This document shows, piece by piece, positions 33,179-41,488 of a stretch of DNA of 64,000 nt (the stretch's first letter is position 1; each line of letters starts with the position of its first letter). The notes below the pieces were generated by a model that did not search any database, was not told the origin of the DNA, and was given only the letters and a program-made list of their open reading frames with translations. Source of the DNA: Bog-473 sp963744225 (GTDB lineage: Bacteria > Actinomycetota > Acidimicrobiia > Acidimicrobiales > RAAP-2); the NCBI GenBank assembly GCA_963744225.1, contig CAVUSV010000003.1, forward strand, positions 62,001 to 126,000, in the 5' to 3' direction. A program made the translations under genes and the position numbers.

Positions 33179-34969
33179 TTAACCCACCCCGAGCAGGGTC
33201 GTCACCGTGCTCCCGACGCCGCCCACCAGCCCCGGCACGGTGGTCGTCGTGGTGGAGGCGGCGGCGCTGCCCGAGCCACTGCTCGAGGAGATTCCTCCGC
33301 CCGGCGCCGTGGCGCCGCTACCCGGAGTTGGGGTCGGGGGCAGCACGCTTCCGAGCCCGAGCGATGAGGTGACGCCGTTGAGCGTGTTGTTGAGGCCGCC
33401 CGTCGCGCTGCTCACGGTGTTGCCCAGCCCGCCAGTGGAGCCGCTCGCCGAGTTGCCCAGGGCGCCCGTGGTGCCGCTCACAGTGTTGCCCGGCCCGCCC
33501 GTGGAGCCACTCACCGAGTTGCCCAGGCCGCCCGTGGCTTTGTTCAGGCCGCCCGTGGCGCCGCTCACCGAGTTGCCCAGGCCGCCGCTGACAGTGCCGC
33601 CGAGCCCGCCGCCGGCGCTGTTGACCGTGCCGCCGAGCCCGCCGCCGGCGCTGTTGACCGTGCCGCCGAGCCCGCCGGCCGAGTTGTTGACCGTGCCGCC
33701 GAGCCCGCCGGCCGAGTTGTTGACCGTGCCGCCGAGCCCGCCGGCCGAGTTGTTGACCGTGCCGCCGAGCCCGCCGGCCGAGTTGTTGACCGTGCCGCCG
33801 AGCCCGCCGGCCGAGTTGTTGACCGTGCCGCCGAGCCCGCCGGCACTTTTGAGCCCGCCGACGCCCTGGCTCAGCCCACCGGTGGCGCCAGATCCCGGCA
33901 AGTTCCCAGTTGTGCCCCCAAGGAGCAAGCCGCCCCCGCCCACGCCGACCCCCCCGAGCGAGGGCGTCGCGCCTCCGGGCGATCCGCCTTCTGTCCTTGA
34001 GCCGGACCCGCGGGTGCCGGATCCGCCCGATGTCGATGCCTTCGTGCCGGTCGAGGCGTTGGCGCCTGTCGTGGACGCCGCGGGCGTCCCCGTCGCCGCG
34101 GCCACGCCGCCCAACGCGAGCGGCGGCGCAGCGAGTGCCGTGGCTGGCGGTGGAGCTGGGTTGTTCGGACGGGTGGAAAACGCGTGCGGGGCAATCAACG
34201 CAGCGGCGACCGCGGCACCCGTGACCGCGATGCCAGCCACGGCGTGGCGCATACCGCCCGTGCCGCTGCCACGCTGGTGCACGCTCGCACCCCGGTGCGC
34301 CACCCGGAAGATGCCGCGGCGGATGAGTGCGCCAGTGGCGATCAGGAATCCGCCCAGCGCTTCCTTCGACTCTGAGACCACCGCGAACTCACGCTTGAGT
34401 GCTTGGCGGGCTCGCCACAGAAGCGTCTCGATCGTCCCGATCTCCACGCCCTCGTGGTCCGCGATCTCCTGGTAGGTCAATCCGGAACCTTCGCGCATCG
34501 CGAGCACGTGACGGTGACGCGTCGAGAGCCGGCCGAGCGCGCGGTTGACCAGCTCGCCGTCGACCGCAGCGAGCACGAGCTCCTCGGAGGTGTCTTCGGC
34601 CACCACGCCCATCGGATGCTGCACGGTGAGCTCCATGTCATCGGTCGGCGTGCTGCGCGAACGCCGTCGCTGCATGTCAGTGCAGATGTTCCCCGCGATG
34701 ACACTCAGCCACGGATAGAAGCGCCGCTCGCCGGCGAAGCGAGGCAGCGCCTTCCAGGCGCGGGCAAATGCCTCTTGCGCCGCGTCCTCGGCCTCGTGAC
34801 GGTCGTTCAGGCGGCGGAGGCAGAAGCGCAGGAGGCGCTCGTAGTAGCGCGCGTAGAGGTTGCCGAACGCCGCGGAGTCACCCGCCTGGCATCGCTCGAC
34901 CAGCACGCGGTCACGGTCGAGGTCGACGTCGTCGCAGAGACTCGTCAGCTCTTCTTGTCGAAGCGCCAA
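33179..34969 (-). CDS. ECF sigma factor fused to a membrane helix and a Gly-rich repeat tail
   Basis: A 596-residue fusion. Residues about 20-190 are an ECF sigma factor: region 2 (DSAAFGNLYARYYERLLRFC, HEAEDAAQEAFARAWKALPR, FYPWLSVIAGNICTDMQRR) and region 4 (LSTRHRHVLAMREGSGLTYQ, EIADHEGVEIGTIETLLWRA). A membrane helix follows near residues 240-262 (AVAGIAVTGAAVAAALIAP). The C-terminal 330 residues are low-complexity Ser/Thr/Gly sequence, probably extracytoplasmic, with 11-residue repeats GGLGGTVNNSA. There is no separate anti-sigma gene beside it, so the tail may hold and sense. ECF factors with C-terminal membrane extensions are known (for example ECF52/53-type groups), but this repeat tail is unusual. 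Start TTG 34969 follows GGGGAGGA at 10 nt. Confidence 0.85.
   Translation of the reverse strand: MALRQEELTSLCDDVDLDRDRVLVERCQAGDSAAFGNLYARYYERLLRFCLRRLNDRHEAEDAAQEAFARAWKALPRFAGERRFYPWLSVIAGNICTDMQRRRSRSTPTDDMELTVQHPMGVVAEDTSEELVLAAVDGELVNRALGRLSTRHRHVLAMREGSGLTYQEIADHEGVEIGTIETLLWRARQALKREFAVVSESKEALGGFLIATGALIRRGIFRVAHRGASVHQRGSGTGGMRHAVAGIAVTGAAVAAALIAPHAFSTRPNNPAPPPATALAAPPLALGGVAAATGTPAASTTGANASTGTKASTSGGSGTRGSGSRTEGGSPGGATPSLGGVGVGGGGLLLGGTTGNLPGSGATGGLSQGVGGLKSAGGLGGTVNNSAGGLGGTVNNSAGGLGGTVNNSAGGLGGTVNNSAGGLGGTVNNSAGGLGGTVNSAGGGLGGTVNSAGGGLGGTVSGGLGNSVSGATGGLNKATGGLGNSVSGSTGGPGNTVSGTTGALGNSASGSTGGLGNTVSSATGGLNNTLNGVTSSLGLGSVLPPTPTPGSGATAPGGGISSSSGSGSAAASTTTTTVPGLVGGVGSTVTTLLGVG
33588..33851 (-). 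repeat. 33-bp tandem repeat, eight units, inside the sigma fusion gene
   Basis: Units with the core TTGACCGTGCCGCCGAGCCC recur exactly every 33 nt from 33621 to 33819, with one slightly diverged unit before at 33588. The five or so central units are virtually identical. Each encodes the 11 residues GGLGGTVNNSA (or GGLGGTVNSAG). The period is a multiple of three, so changes in copy number keep the frame. Confidence 0.92.
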
Positions 34970-35714
34970 GGTTCTTGTTCCTCCCCGCCTGCGAATCGGC
35001 CTCTCTCACGGAGGTACATCACATTATGGCTGGTAGTTGCGGGTTTTTGAAACTCTAGCAATCACAACTTTTGACACGAATTTGAAAAAATTCATCAATG
35101 AGCGTTGACAATTCTTATCTGAGTCAAAAAGGGTCAAGCTGCTTCGCAAGCGCCCCGCTGTAGACCTATGCCCGTTTTTGGTCTGCGGCAACCGCCGATG
35201 GGGGTGGCGCAGGTGAGGGGGCCGGTTCGGGACCGCTGGCGAGGGCAGAAGCCTGGTCAGCCCCGACCGCGAGCCCGGGGACCGCATCGGGCTCGTCGGG
35301 CTCGTCGGTCTTCGCGGCGCTCGTTGGGCTCCCGCGTGCTCGGGGCAGTGGGGCCACGTCCTGCGGCCTACGATGGGCCCGGGCTGCGTGCGGGTCTGTG
35401 GTTGAAAGTCGAGGCCAGTCGCAGGCAAAACGACCCACGTAAGGCGACTTGTGGTCGCTGAGCATGGTGCGGCTTAGAGGTAAGCCCTGCCTGCCGCGTC
35501 CCCGGCTGTCGGGGGCGGGCGGAGACGAGGCGATGCGCGCCAAAGAGGTGCCGTTGGGTGCGGCGGTCCGCCGCCGCGCCGCCGGTGCCGGTGTGCCACC
35601 CTCGCAGCAGGCGAGTGTGGGGTCAAAGACCAGGTCAGCCGCACGCAGCCCATCTCTTCCCGGCGGTGCTCCTGGCGGTTCCATGGCGGCTGCGGCCGGT
35701 AGGATCGGCCCTCC
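34970..35714. other. 745-nt region without a convincing gene, upstream of secA
   Basis: Positions about 35030-35140 are markedly AT-rich, with GAATTT-GAAA-AAATTC (35077-35092) as a hairpin/dyad and several TTGACA-like and CATAAT-like hexamers on both strands; this is probably the promoter region of the leftward sigma fusion gene. From 35150 to 35714 the DNA is GC-rich; open frames on both strands are Pro/Arg/Ala-rich and lack binding sites or recognisable domains. I do not call a gene. GACCTATG at 35154-35161 is a weak match to the tail of the pilus boxes. Confidence 0.5.
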
Positions 35715-38507
35715 ATGAGTGTGTTCACGAAGGTCCTGCGCGCTGGCGAGGGCAAGAAGGTCAGACGACTGGCCGAGTTGGTGCCTCTCATCGGTGCCCT
35801 CGAGCCCCAGATGCAGGACCTCAGCGACGACGCGCTGGCGCACAAGACGGTTGATTTCAAGGAGCGCCTGGAGCGGGGCGAGAGTCTCGACGACATCGCG
35901 GTCGAGGCGTACGCCGTCGTGCGGGAGGCGGCGTGGCGTGTGCTCGGGCAGCGCCACTTCGACGTGCAGCTCATGGGCGGGATGGCCCTGCACTTCGGCT
36001 GGATCGCCGAGATGAGGACCGGCGAGGGGAAGACCCTCGTCTCCACGCTCCCGGCCTACCTCAACGCGCTCGACGGGCGGGGCGTGCACATGGTGACCGT
36101 CAACGAGTACCTGGCCACCCGCGACGCCGAATGGATGGGACGTGTCCACCGCTGGCTCGGCCTGACCGTGGGCCTGATCGGGTCCGAAATCGACGACCCG
36201 ACCCTCAAACGGGCCGCCTACGCCGCCGACATCACGTATGGCACGAACAGCGAGTTCGGCTTCGACTACCTGCGGGACAACATGACGCGCAGCCGCGATC
36301 TCATGGCCCAGCGGGGCCACGTCTTCGCCATCATCGACGAAGTCGACTCCATCCTCATCGACGAGGCGCGCACACCGCTCATCATTTCGGGCCCGGCGGA
36401 CGAGGCGGCTCAGCTGTATTACCAGTTCGCCTCAATCGCCCGCACGTTGACGCCCGACGTCGACTACGAGGTCGACGAGGAGAAGAAGACCGTCATCCCC
36501 CTCGAGTCCGGCATCGAGAAGGTGGAGAAGGCGGTCGGCGTCGACAACATCTACGACGCCGTCTCCGTCAACTACGTCCACCAGCTGACCAAGGCCCTGA
36601 CCGCGAAGGACCTGTACCACAAGGACAAGGACTATCTCGTAGCCGCTGGCGAGGTGAAGATCATTGACGAGTTCACCGGGAGGACGCTCGAAGGTCGGCG
36701 GTGGTCCGACGGTCTCCACCAGGCCGTCGAGGCGAAGGAGCGCGTGGCCATCAAGGAGGAGAATCACACCTGGGCCACGGTGACGCTGCAGAACTACTTC
36801 CGCATGTACGAGAAGTTGTCCGGCATGACCGGAACGGCAGAGACGGAGGCCGGCGAGTTCGCCTCCACGTACGGCTTGCCTGTCGTGCCCATCCCGACCA
36901 ACAAGGAGATGATCCGCGACGACGAGCCCGATCTCGTCTTCAAGACGGAGGAGGCGAAGTTCAACGCGGTCGCCGACGACATCGTGGAGCGGCACGAGCG
37001 GGGGCAGCCGATGTTGATCGGCACCGCGTCGGTCGCCAAATCGGAGCTCCTGGCGCGCCTGTTGGAAAAGCGGGGCGTGCGTCACAACGTCCTGAACGCC
37101 AAGCAGCACTTCCGGGAGGCCGAGGTCGTGGCCCAGGCCGGCCGGCGCGGCGCCGTGACCGTCGCCACCAACATGGCCGGTCGTGGCGTCGACATCATCC
37201 TCGGCGGCAATGCCGAGCTGCTGGCCCAGCACGAGTTGGCGGCCGAGGGCGTCGACCTGGACAGCGAGGAGGGCGCAGTCGAGTTGGAGCGACGCCAGTC
37301 CGCCGTCGAGGCGCGTTGCCGGGCCGAGGGTGAAGAGGTGCGCAAGCTGGGCGGCCTCTACGTGCTCGGCAGCGAGCGTCACGAGAGTCGTCGCATCGAC
37401 AACCAGCTCCGCGGCCGTTCGGGTCGCCAGGGCGACCCGGGGGAGAGCCGCTTCTACCTGAGCCTCGACGACGAGCTGCTCCGCCTCTTTGCCACCGGTG
37501 CCATGAGCTGGGTCATGGGGCGCACGCTGCCCGAGGACATCCCGATCGAGTCCAAGACGGTGGCCAAGGCGATCGAGCGGGCGCAGAACACCGTCGAGGC
37601 ACGCAACGCGGAGATCCGTAAGGACAACCTCAAGTACGACGAGGTGATGGACCAGCAGCGCAAGGTCATCTACGAGCGGCGCCTGCAGATCATCGACGGC
37701 GATGACCTCGAGGAGCGTACCGAGGACCTGTTGGCCGGCGCGGCCGAGAAACTGGTGGCGGAGAACTGCCAAACCGAGTTCGAAGAGGACTGGGACCTCA
37801 AGTCGCTCGTCGACGCGCTCATGCAGTACTACCCGACGAAGTTCACCGTGGCCGACCTCGCGCAGGCGGCGACGACTGAGGACCTGGTTGAGAGCATCGT
37901 CGAGGAGGCGCTGGACTACTACGAGAAGCACTCGGAGGCGATGCCCGGCGGGGCCGAGACAATGCGCCAGATCGAGCGCGACGTCTACCTCCAGATCATG
38001 GATGCCCGCTGGCGTGATCACCTGGCCGAGATGGACAACCTCAAGGACGGCATCCACCTGCGCTGGACGGTGCAGGCGGACCCGCTCAACGCCTGGCAGC
38101 AGGAGGGCTACTCCATGTTCGGCCAGCTCATGGAAGTCATCGACAACGACTACCTCCGCTACATCCTCCACGTGGAAGCGGTTCAGGCGCCCGCCGCCGA
38201 GCCGGACCTCGACAAGGCCGTCTACGCCGCCGCTGAGGACCCGGTGGCCGAGACCGGCGCCTTGGCCAGCACCCTTCTGGCCGAGCAGGGGACCCAGGTC
38301 CCCGCCCAGAGTTCGATCCTCACCCCCCCGGCCAGCGGAAACGGCAGTGGCGGGGGCGCCGGCAAGGGACGGATCAAGCAGCCCAACGCCCCCGATCCGG
38401 ACGCCCTGGTGCCCATCGTCAAGCAGCAACACGAGAAGGTCGGGCGCAACGACCCGTGCTGGTGCGGGAGCGGCAAGAAGTTCAAGTTCTGCCATGGCGC
38501 CGCCTGA
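35715..38507 (+). CDS. secA: Preprotein translocase ATPase SecA
   Basis: A 930-residue SecA, the motor of Sec protein export. Walker A is MRTGEGKTLVSTLPAYLNAL near residues 100-119, DEAD-like IIDEVDSILIDEARTPLIIS near 211-230, preprotein cross-linking domain, then motif NMAGRGVDIILGGN and GRSGRQGDPGESRFYLSLDD. The C-terminus keeps the zinc SEC-C motif CWCGSGKKFKFCHG. Length and order match the housekeeping SecA1 of actinobacteria. The last 14 nt overlap prfB. Confidence 0.98.
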   Translation: MSVFTKVLRAGEGKKVRRLAELVPLIGALEPQMQDLSDDALAHKTVDFKERLERGESLDDIAVEAYAVVREAAWRVLGQRHFDVQLMGGMALHFGWIAEMRTGEGKTLVSTLPAYLNALDGRGVHMVTVNEYLATRDAEWMGRVHRWLGLTVGLIGSEIDDPTLKRAAYAADITYGTNSEFGFDYLRDNMTRSRDLMAQRGHVFAIIDEVDSILIDEARTPLIISGPADEAAQLYYQFASIARTLTPDVDYEVDEEKKTVIPLESGIEKVEKAVGVDNIYDAVSVNYVHQLTKALTAKDLYHKDKDYLVAAGEVKIIDEFTGRTLEGRRWSDGLHQAVEAKERVAIKEENHTWATVTLQNYFRMYEKLSGMTGTAETEAGEFASTYGLPVVPIPTNKEMIRDDEPDLVFKTEEAKFNAVADDIVERHERGQPMLIGTASVAKSELLARLLEKRGVRHNVLNAKQHFREAEVVAQAGRRGAVTVATNMAGRGVDIILGGNAELLAQHELAAEGVDLDSEEGAVELERRQSAVEARCRAEGEEVRKLGGLYVLGSERHESRRIDNQLRGRSGRQGDPGESRFYLSLDDELLRLFATGAMSWVMGRTLPEDIPIESKTVAKAIERAQNTVEARNAEIRKDNLKYDEVMDQQRKVIYERRLQIIDGDDLEERTEDLLAGAAEKLVAENCQTEFEEDWDLKSLVDALMQYYPTKFTVADLAQAATTEDLVESIVEEALDYYEKHSEAMPGGAETMRQIERDVYLQIMDARWRDHLAEMDNLKDGIHLRWTVQADPLNAWQQEGYSMFGQLMEVIDNDYLRYILHVEAVQAPAAEPDLDKAVYAAAEDPVAETGALASTLLAEQGTQVPAQSSILTPPASGNGSGGGAGKGRIKQPNAPDPDALVPIVKQQHEKVGRNDPCWCGSGKKFKFCHGAA

Positions 38508-39651
38508 CGGGCCGGCGGCCGAGGCTCCCCGCGACTTCACAGCCGAGCTCGAGGTGTTGGGGGAGCGACTGGCCGAGGCTGAGCGGTACCTGGGCCGCGA
38601 GAAGCTCGAGGTCCGGCGGGCCGAGCTGGAGTCCGAGGCGGCCAGTCCCGACCTGTGGAACGACCCCGACAACGCCCGGGCGGTCACCAAAGAGCTGGGC
38701 CGCGTCTCGGCCGACCTGGAGCAGCTGGACGGGCTTCGGAGCACGCTCGAGGACGCCCGGGCGCTGCTCGAGCTGACCGTGGAGTCGGCCGCCGAGGGAG
38801 CACGCGATGTCGGGCTCGATGCCGAGCTGGTCGAGACCGTCGACGCGCTGGGAAAACGTCTCGGCGCGCTCGAACTGCAGTCGTTGTTCTCGGGCGAGTA
38901 CGACGAGTTCGACGCGGTGTGCGAGGTGCACGCGGGAGCGGGCGGCACCGACGCGCAGGACTGGACCGAGATGCTGCTGCGCATGTACCAGCGCTGGGCG
39001 GAGCGCCGCGGCTTCACCGTCGAGGTGGACGAGGCGACCGAGGGCCAAGAGGCGGGGCTGTTGTCCGCGACCTTCATCGTGCACGGCCGCTTCGCCTACG
39101 GCCTCCTCGCCACCGAGCGCGGCGTCCACCGCCTGGTTCGCATGTCGCCCTTCGACTCGCAACACCGGCGCCAGACGAGCTTCGCATCCATGGACGTCAC
39201 ACCGTTCCTCGAGGACGTGTCGTCAGAAGTGGAGATCGACGAGAAGGACCTGCGCATCGACACCTACCGCTCGTCGGGCGCCGGTGGCCAACACGTCAAT
39301 AAGACGGACTCGGCGGTGCGCCTGACCCACCTGCCGACGGGGATCGTGGTCTCCTGCCAGAACGAGCGGAGTCAGCACCAGAACAAGGCCAAAGCGATGC
39401 AGATCCTCGGCGCGAAGTTGGCCGAGCGGGCTCGCGCTGAGCGCCGGACCGAACTGGACGCCCTGAGCGGTGAACAGGCCGCCAACGCCTGGGGCAGCCA
39501 GATCCGTTCCTACGTCATGGCGCCGTACCAACTCGTCAAGGACCTGCGCACCAACTACGAGACCGGCAACGTCGAAGCCGTGCTCGACGGCGATCTCGAC
39601 GCCTTCATGGAAGCCGAACTGCGTCGCCAACGCGAAGGCGGCGCCGCGTGA
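38494..39651 (+). CDS. prfB: Peptide chain release factor 2
   Basis: A 385-residue RF2 that terminates translation at UGA and UAA. The GGQ motif is in RSSGAGGQHVNKTDSAVRLT and the peptide anticodon region SPF is in RMSPFDSQHRRQTSF. There is no in-frame UGA frameshift site near the 5' end, so the usual autoregulatory frameshift of enterobacterial prfB is absent, as in many actinobacteria. Start ATG 38494 lies inside the end of secA (14-nt overlap). Confidence 0.95.
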   Translation: MAPPDGPAAEAPRDFTAELEVLGERLAEAERYLGREKLEVRRAELESEAASPDLWNDPDNARAVTKELGRVSADLEQLDGLRSTLEDARALLELTVESAAEGARDVGLDAELVETVDALGKRLGALELQSLFSGEYDEFDAVCEVHAGAGGTDAQDWTEMLLRMYQRWAERRGFTVEVDEATEGQEAGLLSATFIVHGRFAYGLLATERGVHRLVRMSPFDSQHRRQTSFASMDVTPFLEDVSSEVEIDEKDLRIDTYRSSGAGGQHVNKTDSAVRLTHLPTGIVVSCQNERSQHQNKAKAMQILGAKLAERARAERRTELDALSGEQAANAWGSQIRSYVMAPYQLVKDLRTNYETGNVEAVLDGDLDAFMEAELRRQREGGAA

Positions 39652-39841
39652 GGCCGTCCCTGCGTCGCCCCGGCGCGACCTGACGCGGCGCGCGGCGAAT
39701 GGCGGGCGCACCAGCGTGGCCGCATGCTGCGACGTCCGTGACCTGCGCCGGAGCCAGTGACCCGAAAGCACAGTACGGACTAGGTAGGCTCGTCCGGGTG
39801 TCGGCTGCCAGGTCGGCGTAGGGCGGCTACACCTTTCACTG

Positions 39842-40570
39842 ATGATCCGATTCGAAAACATCACCAAGACCTATAAGGGCTCGACGGTCGCGCTGCGCGA
39901 CATCACCGTGGAGATCGACAAGGGCGAGTTCGTCTTCCTGGTGGGTGCCTCCGGCTCAGGCAAGACGACGTTCATCCGCCTGCTGTTGCGCGAGGAGCTC
40001 CCCGACACGGGCCAGATCCTCGAGGCAGGGCGTAACATCGTGGAGCTGCCGAAATGGAGGGTGCCCTACTTACGCCGGAACATCGGTTGCGTATTCCAGG
40101 ACTTCCGCCTCCTGCCTAACAAGACCGTGTTTGAGAACGTCGCCTTCGCGCTCGAGGTCATCGGGCGTCCCCGGCACGTCGTGGCCAATCAGGTGCCTCA
40201 AGTACTGGACCTCGTCGGGCTGGCCAACAAGCGGGACAACCTGCCGGGCGAGCTCTCCGGTGGCGAGCAGCAGCGCGTCGCGGTGGCCCGTGCGTTCGTC
40301 AATCGCCCGCTCATACTGCTGGCCGACGAGCCGACGGGCAATCTCGACCCGCAGACGAGCCAGGGCATCATGCAGCTGCTCGACCGCATCAACCGGACGG
40401 GCACGACGGTCGTAGTCGCGACACACGACGAGGTGCTGGTGGACAAGATGCGCCGGCGTGTCATCGAGTTGAGCAACGGTGCGATGGTGCGCGACCAGGC
40501 GCGCGGTGTCTACGGGTTCGACGCCGCGGCACACCAGACGGTCGACGCCGCGGCTGGGGGCATGGGCTGA
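39842..40570 (+). CDS. ftsE: Cell division ATP-binding protein FtsE
   Basis: A 242-residue ABC ATPase. Walker A GASGSGKTTFIRLLLREELP near residues 36-55, signature LSGGEQQRVAVARAFVNRP, Walker B LLADEPTGNLD and H-loop ATHDE. MIRFENITKTYKG is the usual FtsE start. With FtsX it regulates peptidoglycan hydrolases during division. The C-terminus has an extra tail of about 20 residues (VYGFDAAAHQTVDAAAGGMG). ftsX follows 2 nt later. Confidence 0.96.
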   Translation: MIRFENITKTYKGSTVALRDITVEIDKGEFVFLVGASGSGKTTFIRLLLREELPDTGQILEAGRNIVELPKWRVPYLRRNIGCVFQDFRLLPNKTVFENVAFALEVIGRPRHVVANQVPQVLDLVGLANKRDNLPGELSGGEQQRVAVARAFVNRPLILLADEPTGNLDPQTSQGIMQLLDRINRTGTTVVVATHDEVLVDKMRRRVIELSNGAMVRDQARGVYGFDAAAHQTVDAAAGGMG

Positions 40571-40572
40571 CA

Positions 40573-41460
40573 ATGGCGGTCTCAGTCGACTACGTGGTCC
40601 GCGAGACGGCGTCCAACCTCTGGCGCAACCGGCTCATGACCATTGCAGCCATCCTGACGGTCGCCGTCTCGCTGTCCCTCGTGGGGGCGGCCCTCCTCCT
40701 GCGTCAGGGATCGGCCAACGCGACCGGGACTCTCGAGCGGGGCACCCAGGTGACGGTGTGGATGCGACCCGACGCCAACCCCCAGGAGATCTCGGCCGTT
40801 CACACCCAGCTCTCGCAGCTGAATTACGTGGTCCAGCCCTGCGCCTACTGGGACAAGGCGCGTAATTTCGCCGAGGCCCGCCGGCTGCTGCCTTCCGACG
40901 TCTTCCAGGCCACCACGCAAGCCGAGATGCCGACCTCCTACTGGTGTACCCCGGTTGCCCTGTCCCAGGCCGCTCAGGTCGTGCGCACGTTCAGCGGCAC
41001 CGCCGGCGTCCTCTCGGTGACCGAACCCCAGCAGACGATCAAGAACGAGGAGACGGTCATCAACGTCTCGAAGTGGGTCTGTCTGGCCGTCGCCATCGTT
41101 TTGATCGTGTCGGCGGCTGTCTTGATCCTGAACACCATCCGTATGGCCATCTTCGCTCGTCGGCGCGAGGTGTCGGTCATGAAACTCGTCGGCGCCACTA
41201 ATTGGTTCATCCGCGTTCCCTTCATGTCCGAGGGGCTCCTGCAGGGCTTCATCGGGTCCGTACTGGCGGCCGTGGTCGTCTATTTCGTCTATCTCTTCAT
41301 CAACCACCAAGGCAGCGGCAAAACCACGAGCAACATCTTCACTGCCATGCACATGTCGGGGTCCCAGGTCTTGCTCACCAACGTTGTCGTGGTCATCGTG
41401 GGCATGGCGATCGGCTCCATCGGCTCGGCCATCGCCATCCGGCGCTTCCTCGACGTCTAG
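40573..41460 (+). CDS. ftsX: Cell division protein FtsX
   Basis: A 295-residue membrane partner of FtsE. One helix near residues 20-42 (LMTIAAILTVAVSLSLVGAA), an extracytoplasmic domain of about 130 residues with two Cys (VVQPCAYWD, SYWCTPVA) that may form a disulfide, then three C-terminal helices (LAVAIVLIVSAAVLILNTI, FIGSVLAAVVVYFVYLFI, NVVVVIVGMAIGSIGSAIAI). The cytoplasmic loop RRREVSVMKLVGATNWFIRVPF is the FtsX motif that contacts FtsE. Confidence 0.95.
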   Translation: MAVSVDYVVRETASNLWRNRLMTIAAILTVAVSLSLVGAALLLRQGSANATGTLERGTQVTVWMRPDANPQEISAVHTQLSQLNYVVQPCAYWDKARNFAEARRLLPSDVFQATTQAEMPTSYWCTPVALSQAAQVVRTFSGTAGVLSVTEPQQTIKNEETVINVSKWVCLAVAIVLIVSAAVLILNTIRMAIFARRREVSVMKLVGATNWFIRVPFMSEGLLQGFIGSVLAAVVVYFVYLFINHQGSGKTTSNIFTAMHMSGSQVLLTNVVVVIVGMAIGSIGSAIAIRRFLDV

Positions 41461-41488
41461 CGATCCGACGACGAACTGAGCCGAGCGG

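Noticed and set aside
33588..33851. CRISPR-like array
   Set aside because: Units are contiguous 33-bp tandem copies with no spacers and are in frame inside a coding sequence.
33207..34475. Rightward 422-residue Pro-rich frame over the sigma fusion gene
   Set aside because: It is the complement of the Gly/Ser repeat tail; high GC keeps the opposite strand open, and no binding site or domain is present.
35168..35461. Rightward 97-residue frame (and other frames) in the region before secA
   Set aside because: Arg/Pro/Gly-rich, no binding site and no recognisable domain; consistent with a random open frame in high-GC DNA.
38494..38600. Programmed +1 frameshift in prfB
   Set aside because: The gene is open in a single frame from ATG 38494 and has no early in-frame TGA preceded by a CTT-type slip site.
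36432..39077. Leftward 881-residue frame across secA and prfB
   Set aside because: Antisense shadow of two unmistakable genes, with low-complexity Leu/Val/His composition.
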